Assembly: GCA_900755065.1 (NCBI GenBank) | Contig: CAAEFC010000048.1 | Span: 1-16,434 of the forward strand | Origin: Bacilli bacterium | GTDB lineage: Bacteria > Bacillota_I > Bacilli_A > RFN20 > CAG-449 | Direction of reading: 5' to 3' | DNA: 16,434 bases | Translations under genes and position numbers: made by a program | Notes under the pieces: generated by a model | What the model was told of the DNA's origin: nothing | Databases searched by the model: none | Seen by the model: the letters and a program-made list of their open reading frames with translations, nothing else | In this document: positions 1 through 6,100 of the stretch, one piece after another | Position numbering within the stretch: position 1 is the first letter of the stretch | Layout of the letters: each line of letters opens with the position of its first letter

Positions 1-247
1 GAGCGTCGTCGTCGACAGCCTGTATTCGCTGAACGATTGCCTGCTGGTGGCCGCTTCCGTGGGGCTATCCTTGCTGATCGCCTTAGTCATCTCTTCCATT
101 CTCGGATTGGTTCTGCCGATTCTGTTCAAGAAGATCAAGATCGATCCTGCCGTTGCCAGCGGACCGATGATCACGACGATCAACGATATCTGTTCTTCCT
201 GCATCTACTACACCTTGATCGGCATCTTTTTCGGAGTGCTCTTCTGA
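1..247 (+). CDS. mgtE: Magnesium transporter MgtE, C-terminal part (5' end outside window)
   Basis: The reading frame is open from the left edge to a TGA at 245-247 and gives about 81 C-terminal residues. They form two hydrophobic helices around the segment DPAVASGPMITTINDI, which matches the conserved pore-region signature of MgtE-type Mg2+ channels/transporters (DPAxxSGPxITTxxD). MgtE proteins are homodimeric inner-membrane Mg2+ channels with cytoplasmic N and CBS domains, which lie outside this window. The next gene starts two bases after the stop, so both are probably in one transcript. No Mg2+ riboswitch can be assessed because the 5' end is missing. The family call rests on the signature and the membrane topology and is quite secure. 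Confidence 0.9.
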   Translation, partial: SVVVDSLYSLNDCLLVAASVGLSLLIALVISSILGLVLPILFKKIKIDPAVASGPMITTINDICSSCIYYTLIGIFFGVLF

Positions 248-249
248 CG

Positions 250-717
250 ATGCACTACGCGATTTACGTTCACCCCGTCATGCAATTGTATCTCTACGAA
301 GAAAACGGCAGAATCTGTGATCTTTCTTTTGAAGATTTAGGAAAAGGAGAAAGGTATCTTTCGGAACCGTTGCAGAAACTCTCGGAGAGTCTGGACGCTT
401 ATTTCGACGGAAAGTTACGACAATTTCCCGAACTTCCGATCGAAGCATACGGGACGCCGAATGAAAGAAAAATCTATGCGGCTTGCGCGGCGATTCCGTA
501 CGGAACGACGGTATCTTATCAGGAATTAGCGATTCGGACGGGCAATAAAAACTGGGCGCGCTTCGTCGGAAATACGATGCATAAAAATCGTCTTCCGATC
601 GTTATTCCCTGTCATCGCGTATTGGCTTCGGGAGGCAAAATCGGCGGATTCGGCGGCGGTCTGGACAGAAAGAGAATCCTTCTCGACCTGGAAAGAAAAT
701 TTTCCGATCGGAAATAA
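250..717 (+). CDS. ogt: Methylated-DNA--[protein]-cysteine S-methyltransferase
   Basis: A 155-residue suicide repair protein that moves the alkyl group from O6-alkylguanine (and O4-alkylthymine) in DNA to its own cysteine. The active-site motif IPCHRV is present near residues 118-123. It is preceded by the DNA-binding helix region YGTTVSYQELA and followed by GGFGGGLDRKRILLDLE, all typical of the Ogt/MGMT C-terminal domain; the N-terminal ribonuclease-like domain is short, as in Ogt. I chose ATG 250: homology to the family begins there, and GGAG at 233-236 is a plausible though distant ribosome binding site inside the end of mgtE. The gene follows mgtE with a two-base gap. The frame is open further upstream to base 37, but that stretch is the mgtE shadow. 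Ogt and the Ada C-terminal domain cannot be told apart by sequence alone, but no Ada domain is present. Confidence 0.93.
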   Translation: MHYAIYVHPVMQLYLYEENGRICDLSFEDLGKGERYLSEPLQKLSESLDAYFDGKLRQFPELPIEAYGTPNERKIYAACAAIPYGTTVSYQELAIRTGNKNWARFVGNTMHKNRLPIVIPCHRVLASGGKIGGFGGGLDRKRILLDLERKFSDRK

Positions 718-750
718 ATGCGAGAAATTGAAAAAAATTTCCGCTAAATA

Positions 751-778
751 TTGAATATTTTCTAAAATTTGTTATCAT
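751..778 (+). promoter_or_regulatory. Promoter of the tRNA-Met/tRNA-Ile pair
   Basis: TTGAAT (751-756) and TATCAT (773-778), separated by 16 bases, resemble a housekeeping sigma-A promoter (4/6 and 5/6 matches). Transcription would start near 785, about 25 bases before tRNA-Met. The surroundings are AT-rich, and no clear terminator follows the methyltransferase gene. Confidence 0.6.
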
Positions 779-809
779 CTATATTGCGTCGGGAATCGAC
801 GTACATGAT

Positions 810-886
810 GGCGGTGTAGCCCAGTTGGTTAGAGCGACCGGCTCATACCCGGTAGGTCGAGGGTTCAAGTCCCCCCGCCGCTACCA
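810..886 (+). tRNA. tRNA-Met (CAT), elongator
   Basis: The cloverleaf folds with a seven-pair acceptor (GGCGGTG with CGCCGCT, including two G-T wobbles), a perfect five-pair anticodon stem, loop CTCATAC with anticodon CAT at 844-846, discriminator A and encoded CCA. The acceptor stem and its flanks match the elongator tRNA-Met of Bacillus as I remember it. The absence of three G-C pairs next to the anticodon loop argues against the initiator. Two C-A mismatches are visible: C821 with A833 in the D stem and A860 with C874 in the T stem. They may weaken the tRNA, or be sequence errors. Confidence 0.92.
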
Positions 887-893
887 TCTTGTA

Positions 894-969
894 GGACCCT
901 TAGTTCAATGGTCAGAGCCCCCGTCTCATAAACGGGTAGTTGTAGGTTCGAGTCCTACAGGGTCCACCA
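894..969 (+). tRNA. tRNA-Ile2 (CAT anticodon, lysidine type)
   Basis: The acceptor GGACCCT pairs fully with AGGGTCC; discriminator A and CCA are encoded. The anticodon stem CCCGT/ACGGG closes the loop CTCATAA with CAT at 927-929. Although the anticodon reads Met, the body and the CTCATAA loop resemble tRNA-Ile2, whose C34 is changed to lysidine by TilS so that it reads AUA. C4-G69 and C5-G68, pairs reported as TilS identity elements in E. coli, are both present. The gene lies seven bases behind tRNA-Met and is presumably processed from the same transcript. Confidence 0.85.
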
Positions 970-998
970 ATCGGGATAATCGCGAATACGCAAATCGG

Positions 999-1042
999 GC
1001 ATTCTTCTTCAACATCGCAAGGCAGAATGCTTTTCTTTTTCT
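999..1042 (+). terminator. Intrinsic terminator after the Met/Ile2 tRNA pair
   Basis: GCATTCT (999-1005) pairs perfectly with AGAATGC (1024-1030) across an 18-base loop and is followed directly by a T-rich run broken by single Cs (1031-1042). The long loop makes it weaker than a textbook terminator, but its position right after the tRNAs fits. Confidence 0.65.
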
Positions 1043-1054
1043 TTCGGACGCTAC

Positions 1055-1083
1055 TTGACATTCAAAATCGGATAAACTAAACT
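1055..1083 (+). promoter_or_regulatory. Sigma-A promoter upstream of tRNA-Ser
   Basis: A perfect -35 TTGACA (1055-1060), a 17-base spacer and -10 TAAACT (1078-1083, 4/6) give one of the best promoters in the window. The start point would be near 1090, exactly where the hairpin at 1088-1136 begins. Confidence 0.75.
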
Positions 1084-1087
1084 TATT

Positions 1088-1140
1088 AAAGCGGTTCAAA
1101 GAACGAGGAATCGTCGAAAGATGCCAAAACCGCTTTTTTA
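1088..1140 (+). terminator. Terminator-like structured leader before tRNA-Ser
   Basis: AAAGCGGTT (1088-1096) pairs perfectly with AACCGCTTT (1128-1136) and runs into six Ts (1134-1139), the shape of a Rho-independent terminator. The 31-base interior is structured itself: ACGA (1103-1106) and TCGT (1111-1114) close a GNRA-type GGAA tetraloop. The element lies wholly between the promoter at 1055-1083 and tRNA-Ser at 1142. It would yield an RNA of about 50 nucleotides if it terminates, or act as a 5' leader if it does not. Confidence 0.6.
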
Positions 1141-1141
1141 C

Positions 1142-1232
1142 GGAGAAATACCCAAGTGGTTGAAGGGGACGGTCTTGAAAACCGTTAGGGGATGCAAGTC
1201 CCGCTAGGGTTCGAATCCCTATTTCTCCGCCA
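1142..1232 (+). tRNA. tRNA-Ser (TGA)
   Basis: A class II tRNA of 91 bases with acceptor GGAGAAA/TTTCTCC, discriminator G and encoded CCA. The anticodon stem ACGGT/ACCGT closes the loop CTTGAAA, giving anticodon TGA at 1176-1178. A long variable arm pairs around GGGA/TCCC, as expected for Ser. The gene borders an AT-rich stretch of foreign-looking genes; tRNA-Ser genes are frequent integration sites. Confidence 0.96.
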
Positions 1233-1241
1233 TTGTTTTGG

Positions 1242-1305
1242 AAAAGACTGTTAATGGATCGGAAATTTGTTGGAATATTGGTTTTTACATAATTTCCGGT
1301 CTTTT
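1242..1305. repeat. Bipartite inverted repeat just after tRNA-Ser
   Basis: An outer seven-base arm AAAAGAC (1242-1248) pairs with GTCTTTT (1299-1305), and an inner eight-base arm CGGAAATT (1260-1267) pairs with AATTTCCG (1291-1298). An 11-base bulge separates the arms on the 5' side only. All 15 pairs are perfect. It starts nine bases after the tRNA and may terminate the tRNA transcript (ending in TCTTTT), or be a structured element of the insert. Confidence 0.55.
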
Positions 1306-1476
1306 AAAATACACTGCTTTTTTAGATTTTATGATAGTGGCACAAGTAGATTTTACAACTAAAAATTTAATTATACATCTAAATTAACTGCGTGCAAAAT
1401 AAGAGGGATCATGCATTATAATGTCAATTAAGAAAAATACAGCATAGATGAAAGATAAGTTTAATAGTTGATTTAT

Positions 1477-1505
1477 TTGAAAGATTTAGATATTAGATGT
1501 ATCTT
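1477..1505 (+). promoter_or_regulatory. Possible promoter of the unknown gene pair
   Basis: TTGAAA (1477-1482), 17 bases, TATCTT (1500-1505). Each box is 4-5/6 of the sigma-A consensus, and the predicted start lies about 75 bases before the gene at 1586. In such AT-rich DNA chance matches are common, so this is tentative. Confidence 0.35.
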
Positions 1506-1585
1506 TATCATAGGAGTGTACAGTTTGAAAGGAATCTATTGCGCATGCAGTTAAAGCGATAAAAAAGATTAGGAAGGACTTATTG

Positions 1586-2194
1586 ATGAACTTTGATGAT
1601 CAAGAAACGATTAAAATATTCGATTCGTTTTGGGGACAATTATTTGAATATAATCATAAACTTATGAAATGTTCTGAGGGAAAACAACAATTAGATTCAG
1701 AATTTTTTATAAATGTTATAGATTTCTATTTAACATCGCAAGCACAATGTTTTATTAAGGACCTTCTTACAGAGCATATCGGTAGTACAGGTATGCTTCT
1801 TACCGCACGATGCTTTCTGGAGGGTTTGTCGTTAAAGCGTATGTATACTAGCGGAAAAATAAGTAATTTACAAGTTGAATTGTTACGTCATCAAGTATAT
1901 ATTATCGAATATAATTATTATAAAAAGTTTGATGACATTTACGATAAAATCCTACTTCCAGAGAAATTAGTAAAAGACAAAGACAATGCGGTTAAGTTCT
2001 TTAAAGAAAAATTATCAGGCGATTATAGTGAAAAGCAAATAACTGCAATTACCAAAACAAATGCTCCCTTTCTTTGCCTTTCACATGTAAATTATAGAAA
2101 ATTGATTAAAGAAAATTTAGGTGAAAAATACGCTAAGTTTTATGGGCTATATAGTCAGGCAATTCATCCATCGGTGAATGATTTTTATATATGA
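1586..2194 (+). CDS. Unknown helical protein, DUF5677/HEPN-like, possibly the 5' half of a frameshifted gene
   Basis: A 202-residue, mostly helical protein that I do not firmly recognise. ATG 1586 is preceded by AGGAAGG (1571-1577) at good spacing; a TTG one codon earlier is less likely. The pattern of an ARCFLEGLSLKRM helix, a long amphipathic helix pair and a terminal YGLYSQAIHPS motif recalls DUF5677-type proteins. In those, as I recall them, this His motif is followed by more helices, but here the protein stops seven residues after it. The following frame (2178 onward) supplies such helices, and removing one T from the five-T run at 2182-2186 would join both frames. Composition is very AT-rich (12 G/C of 60 bases at 1681-1740), unlike the flanking core genes. 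No catalytic motif is evident. A role in defence or a mobile element is possible but is inference only. Confidence 0.6.
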   Translation: MNFDDQETIKIFDSFWGQLFEYNHKLMKCSEGKQQLDSEFFINVIDFYLTSQAQCFIKDLLTEHIGSTGMLLTARCFLEGLSLKRMYTSGKISNLQVELLRHQVYIIEYNYYKKFDDIYDKILLPEKLVKDKDNAVKFFKEKLSGDYSEKQITAITKTNAPFLCLSHVNYRKLIKENLGEKYAKFYGLYSQAIHPSVNDFYI

Positions 2195-3110
2195 TGGCGT
2201 TTGGCAAACAGTACCTGAAATCTTATATCTTATTCTTGAAGAATATAAGTCGTTACCGAAATCGCAACTCAGTTTTCGTATTTACAGTAATCGGATATTT
2301 ACTTCTGATGTTGCTCAGCAATATAAAGATTTAATTCGAAAAGAGTGCAAAATACTATTAGATATTAGTCAAGTGTTTGAAAAATTTTTTCAAAAAAACT
2401 ATCTTTCGGATACATTGATGAGCATCAATCTTTTGATGAATGAAATGTGTACGGATAAATTATTCGGGTTATGTGAGCAGGTCAAATCTAAATGGAAAAT
2501 TGCTTTAGATATGTTTTCGTCATTTTATAAGTGTTATGTAATGGACTTTCCGCAAAAAGAGAAATTCGTGCTTTTAGAAGAACATGAGCGGATACAAATT
2601 AAACGGAACTTACTCCAGAACCCTTCCACCGACCATGCATACAATCTCTATAAAAGTATTTATCCAAATGGAGTTGATCGTGATGCATTCGACAAAAGTT
2701 TTCAATCAATTAGTGGATATACCATTGATAAAGAAGGAAAAACTAAAACTCTTACAAACATGGTTAAGGATTTTATTGGAAATTTTGCTGATTCACGCAC
2801 CGAGATTTCGTTTGACAGAGCAATGCTTTTAGAGTATGTCGAAAGCCAAATGTTGTCGCATGCCAATGGTTATATGTGGTACTCAAATCGTGGCGCATGG
2901 AACGAAATAGATAATGTGATTATCGGTATGGATTACTGTATTTTGTTTTTATTGAGATGTATTCTTGCTATATTTACGATAGATAGAACCACCGAAGAAA
3001 TTCAACAATACAAACCAATTATCAATGTCGTTCGAAATGGCAAAAAGCGCATTGAAGACATACTTGAAAAAAAAGTAAAATTGCTCCAATCTCCCACCGT
3101 TTCCATATAA
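2178..3110 (+). CDS. Unknown helical protein overlapping the preceding gene, possibly its 3' half
   Basis: A 310-residue helical protein with no firm family assignment. It overlaps the end of the upstream frame by 17 bases. ATG 2178 lacks a strong ribosome binding site (only GGTGA immediately before it), so the gene is either translationally coupled or not independently started. Its last third (around residues 215-275) has the pattern MLLEYVESQMLSHANGY followed by two hydrophobic helices. This resembles the YGLYSQAIHPS motif that ends the upstream frame plus the helices that begin this one. The simplest reading is a protein of about 510 residues with two related domains, split by a one-base indel. 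Alternatively these are two paralogous subunits. AT-rich like its partner, with no signal peptide and no recognisable catalytic motif. Confidence 0.55.
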   Translation: MIFIYDGVWQTVPEILYLILEEYKSLPKSQLSFRIYSNRIFTSDVAQQYKDLIRKECKILLDISQVFEKFFQKNYLSDTLMSINLLMNEMCTDKLFGLCEQVKSKWKIALDMFSSFYKCYVMDFPQKEKFVLLEEHERIQIKRNLLQNPSTDHAYNLYKSIYPNGVDRDAFDKSFQSISGYTIDKEGKTKTLTNMVKDFIGNFADSRTEISFDRAMLLEYVESQMLSHANGYMWYSNRGAWNEIDNVIIGMDYCILFLLRCILAIFTIDRTTEEIQQYKPIINVVRNGKKRIEDILEKKVKLLQSPTVSI

Positions 3111-3198
3111 AGGTTTATAACGCGAGTATTTGCTTGGCATTTTAGACCTTGTTCTCGTAACTTGTTGCATTTAGGTTAAATGCTAGCATGCAAAGATC

Positions 3199-3262
3199 AG
3201 AAAGATGATAAAAGAAAACAGGACAACGAATCATCTTTACAAGTTTCATCTTTCTTTGTAAA
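3199..3262 (+). promoter_or_regulatory. Mutually exclusive hairpins in the leader of the small membrane protein gene
   Basis: AAAGATGAT (3201-3209) can pair perfectly with ATCATCTTT (3230-3238). The overlapping AGAAAGATGA (3199-3208) can instead pair perfectly with TCATCTTTCT (3246-3255). A third helix, TTTACAA (3236-3242) with TTGTAAA (3256-3262), competes with both. All lie just upstream of the ribosome binding site at 3274-3282. No T run follows, so any control would act on translation or RNA stability. Function is not demonstrated. Confidence 0.35.
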
Positions 3263-3289
3263 TTATATGTATAGGGAGGTGAGCGTTCG

Positions 3290-3505
3290 ATGAAAAGAAA
3301 ATCTTGTGGCGTATTCGTGAATATGGTATATCCGATGTTCCTTTCGTTGTTTCTGTTTTATTTTGCAACGGCATTTGTAACAAATGAATATCTTGAACTC
3401 TTACAGGTAATAGCGGCGATTTTAACGGCGTTTTTCGGTGTTCTCTTTCTGATTGGTTTGATTTTTGAGATCGTTCATTTCTTTACAGAACAAAAAGAGA
3501 AGTAG
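3290..3505 (+). CDS. Small membrane protein with two transmembrane helices
   Basis: A 71-residue protein with basic N-terminus MKRKS, two hydrophobic helices (about residues 9-30 and 38-62) separated by a short polar turn TNEYLE, and a charged tail TEQKEK. This implies an integral membrane protein with both ends probably inside. GGGAGGTGA at 3274-3282 is a strong ribosome binding site seven bases before the ATG and settles the start. I recognise no family; similar short two-helix proteins occur as membrane stress proteins, transporter accessory subunits or toxins, and nothing here decides between them. It is expressed alone: the AT-rich gene pair lies 180 bases upstream and a strong terminator follows 25 bases downstream. 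Its leader contains competing hairpins (3199-3262). Confidence 0.75.
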   Translation: MKRKSCGVFVNMVYPMFLSLFLFYFATAFVTNEYLELLQVIAAILTAFFGVLFLIGLIFEIVHFFTEQKEK

Positions 3506-3530
3506 GGTTACGGAATAAAATCGAAAAATA

Positions 3531-3561
3531 AAATCTCCTTTGTCAGCAAAGGAGATTTTTT
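3531..3561. terminator. Strong bidirectional terminator
   Basis: AAATCTCCTTTG (3531-3542) and CAAAGGAGATTT (3547-3558) form a perfect 12-base stem with a TCAG loop, followed by six Ts (3556-3561). The A-rich 5' flank gives a T-rich tail on the other strand. It therefore serves both the small membrane protein gene (+) and the lipoprotein gene ending at 3575 (-). Confidence 0.93.
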
Positions 3562-3574
3562 ACGATAGGCTTCG

Positions 3575-6100
3575 TTACTTCGTTACATAGAAAATCTGCG
3601 TGTAGAGGGTATAGTTCTGATCGACTTCCGCCGAAGCGATGACGGCATAAGAGGCGCCGCAGTCTTCGATGAAGAAGATTTTTCCTTCCAGAACGGTGCT
3701 TTCTCCGGAGTAGCGGATTCCGTTCAGACTGATCGCGTCCCCGACTTGAAGCGAAGAGGCGTTTCCGGAAGGGGTAAGACAGCGGATTTCGTCCGAATAG
3801 GTTTCGGCGATATTGGTGGTGATGCCGATGAATCCGCCTTGGATCACTTTTTTCATATCCGCTTCATTTTCAAACGTGTAATACCAACCGACGATTCCGC
3901 GATCGCGGAGAAACAATTCATTGAAGACCCAGCCTCTTTCGCGTTCGAAATCCCACGCGTAATCCCATTCGTTGTCGAGAACGGTGTTCCAGGTGCAAAG
4001 CGAACCGAGATAATCGTTGAATGTGGCGCTGCTGACAGGATTCAGATCGGCGGTCGCCACTTCCGGCAGTACGGCTTTCATTCTGGCTAACGAGCCTTCG
4101 TGAAAGGAGATGACCACGATCTGGTCGTAGAAATCGGTTTCGTCGAGAACGTTTTTCAAGGCGTCGACCAGCCCCTGATCGCTGGTTTTCAGTTCAAAGA
4201 CGAGGACGACATCCGTTTCGCGAAGGACTTCGATGATCTCGTTTAAAGTCGGGATTTTTTCTTCGCCGTACAAATCGAGTGAAAGTCCTTCGACTTCGGC
4301 GAGCGTCATGTTTTCGATCGTTCCGGTTCCGTTCGTGGTTCGGGAAACATCGGAATCGTGCATCATCACGATCTGCTTATCTTTCGTCAGTTTTCCGTCC
4401 AGTTCGACGTGCGTCGCGCCGGCACTGATCGCCGCGCGGGTGCCACTGAGAGAGTTTTCGTTATAGCCGCTTAAACCGCGGTGCGCCACATTGAAGATCG
4501 TCCGGGAATAACTTCCTGCCGGGTAAGTCGCCAGCGCGTTGAGAACAGCGGTGTAATCGTCGGATACGATTCCGTAAGCGCCGCTGTTGACGCACTGATA
4601 GATGTCGGCGTTTTTCGGGCTGGCCGCCCGTACCCAAACGCTCAGAAAACGCGCTTGAAGGTAGGAAACGTTTTCAATCGTTGCCGTCGATTCGTCGATC
4701 AATGCCGTTTTGGCGTAACTTTCGTTGATCGGCTTGACGATGTCGGTATAAAGATTTTGGACGGTAGCGCCGACGAAAGAAACGATTCCGCGAATTTTCG
4801 GGAGCGCCGTGCGCACTTTTTGCACCAGTTCCGGCTTGGAAGACATCACGGCAATGTCCAGAATGTTGAGTTGATTCTGCATAAAGCGGACGAACGCATC
4901 GGCGGCGCCTTCCGTTTCGACATCGACGACGGGAATGACGTGATGAGCCAGAGAAGCATAGGCGCTTTCAAAAGAAACGAAGGCTTTTCCGTCAGAATCG
5001 GTGACATAGCCGGCTTCATCGAGATGAAAGATCGCATTGGAAGGTCGTTTTCCGTTCGCTCCGGCGGCGACGATCCGGTTCAGCGCGGCTTCGTTCTGAA
5101 TGTCTGAGACGACCGTCGGCGCGTTGGTCAGACCGGATTCGGCGCGGTAGGTTGATGCAAGAGTCGTATCTTTTTCCACAGTGTTTTCTCCTCCTTCATA
5201 AAGGGTTCCGTCGATTTTTACGCTTTGGACGCTGACGGTAGAGCGGTTGACGATCAAAGCGAATCCGCCGTGAAGTAACGTACCGCCGAAATGAGCGTCC
5301 TTGCTTGTGACGTCCCACGTTTTAATGAGTTGCGAATCGATATAATGGCTGGCCTCTGTTCCGTTCATTTCGATCCGGATCGTGTGAAAATTTTCGTCGG
5401 AAAGTTTTACAGGCGCCGCAGTCGCGGTGTCGTCCTTGAATCCGGTCGGATTCGCGCTCACGGCGGAAGAAGCGGAGTTTCCGTTGTAGCGGAAGTTCGC
5501 CATGTATCCGGTCAGATAGTTTCCGCTCATCTGGGTGTGGTACAGAATGCCGAGCCAACGGGTAGCGCTTTGCGGCTGAGTCATCTTCAAAGTGATTTCG
5601 AAAGTAAAATCTTCATATTCGCGATCGGTCGCGATGCGATAAAGCGCGCCGTAGTATTTCGCTTCGGTGACCGACGAATTCGTATGCGTGATTTGCATCG
5701 CTTCGTCGGGATAAGTAGTTGCCGTCGAATTGACGTCGCTCCGGGCGAAAAGTTCCCAGTTATCGGGAAGATCGGTAAAGGAAGATACGGAATAAGCCGC
5801 GTCGACGGGGCTATCCCCGCCGGAAGAGGTCTCCGATGAAGAAGACGATTGCGCGCTGTTTTCGGAGGAAACCGACGAAAAAGAAGATTCGCTTTCCTTT
5901 GAAGACGAATTTTCCGAGGAAGCGCCGTTTGAAGAAAAGTCTTCGGAGGTGTGGGAAGAACTGCTCCCGTTCTGCGCCGACGAATCGTTTGTTCCGGAAG
6001 AACTGACCGGCAGACTGCTCGATGACGAAGTTTTTCCGGTACAGGCAGTGAACAGCAGAGTGAAGAGGAACAGTGCGGATAAAAATGATTTCTTTTTCAT
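3575..6100 (-). CDS. Lipoprotein with catalytic glycerophosphodiester phosphodiesterase domain
   Basis: An 841-residue surface lipoprotein. Residues 1-20 are a signal peptide MKKKS...LLFTAC with lipobox Cys20. Residues 24-97 form a Ser/Glu/Asn-rich linker, probably crossing the cell wall. Residues ~103-300 look like a LamG/concanavalin-type beta sandwich. Residues ~310-535 resemble a GDPD-type barrel without the HRG catalytic motif. Residues ~537-760 are an active GDPD domain: NVAHRG with His540, then Glu566, Asp568 and His581 in HVELD and MMHDSD. A small beta domain ends the protein. GDPD enzymes hydrolyse glycerophosphodiesters to glycerol-3-phosphate and an alcohol; teichoic-acid or lipid-derived substrates are also possible. 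I chose ATG 6100 for the signal peptide, although it lacks a good ribosome binding site (GAAAGGAG lies over 30 bases upstream). The frame is open to 6394 but that part is not protein-like. Monocistronic. Confidence 0.88.
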   Translation of the reverse strand: MKKKSFLSALFLFTLLFTACTGKTSSSSSLPVSSSGTNDSSAQNGSSSSHTSEDFSSNGASSENSSSKESESSFSSVSSENSAQSSSSSETSSGGDSPVDAAYSVSSFTDLPDNWELFARSDVNSTATTYPDEAMQITHTNSSVTEAKYYGALYRIATDREYEDFTFEITLKMTQPQSATRWLGILYHTQMSGNYLTGYMANFRYNGNSASSAVSANPTGFKDDTATAAPVKLSDENFHTIRIEMNGTEASHYIDSQLIKTWDVTSKDAHFGGTLLHGGFALIVNRSTVSVQSVKIDGTLYEGGENTVEKDTTLASTYRAESGLTNAPTVVSDIQNEAALNRIVAAGANGKRPSNAIFHLDEAGYVTDSDGKAFVSFESAYASLAHHVIPVVDVETEGAADAFVRFMQNQLNILDIAVMSSKPELVQKVRTALPKIRGIVSFVGATVQNLYTDIVKPINESYAKTALIDESTATIENVSYLQARFLSVWVRAASPKNADIYQCVNSGAYGIVSDDYTAVLNALATYPAGSYSRTIFNVAHRGLSGYNENSLSGTRAAISAGATHVELDGKLTKDKQIVMMHDSDVSRTTNGTGTIENMTLAEVEGLSLDLYGEEKIPTLNEIIEVLRETDVVLVFELKTSDQGLVDALKNVLDETDFYDQIVVISFHEGSLARMKAVLPEVATADLNPVSSATFNDYLGSLCTWNTVLDNEWDYAWDFERERGWVFNELFLRDRGIVGWYYTFENEADMKKVIQGGFIGITTNIAETYSDEIRCLTPSGNASSLQVGDAISLNGIRYSGESTVLEGKIFFIEDCGASYAVIASAEVDQNYTLYTQIFYVTK

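Larger units (their letters stand above)
1233..1585. other. AT-rich intergenic region between tRNA-Ser and the unknown gene pair
   Basis: About 350 bases with no convincing gene. It holds the bipartite hairpin listed at 1242-1305, an isolated TATAAT at 1417-1422 with no matching -35, and the possible promoter at 1477-1505. A nine-codon frame starting with TTG (1525-1554) has AGGAG at 1512-1516 before it and could be a leader peptide, but nothing supports its translation beyond that. I found no repeat of the tRNA-Ser 3' end here. Confidence 0.6.

Noticed and set aside
720..745. Terminator after the methyltransferase gene
   Set aside because: GAAATT (724-729) and AATTTC (736-741) can pair, but the stem is weak and no T run follows.
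1525..1554. Nine-codon leader peptide with AGGAG before a TTG start
   Set aside because: Too short to judge, with a non-ATG start and no terminator or regulatory hairpin tied to it.
1586..3110. HEPN ribonuclease assignment for the unknown gene pair
   Set aside because: The helical layout and the His motifs are reminiscent, but no clear Rx4-6H catalytic motif is present, so nuclease activity is not claimed.
2949..3170. Minus-strand frame of 73 codons
   Set aside because: It is antisense to the end of the unknown gene, has no ribosome binding site and is in low-complexity AT-rich DNA; most likely a shadow.
1233..3580. Attachment-site repeat of the tRNA-Ser 3' end
   Set aside because: I looked for a copy of TTCGAATCCCTATTTCTCCG downstream of the tRNA and found none in the window.
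4481..5107. Plus-strand long frames across the GDPD, thrS, ROK, pyk and pfkA genes
   Set aside because: They are antisense shadows of genes with clear family motifs and lack ribosome binding sites and recognisable domains.
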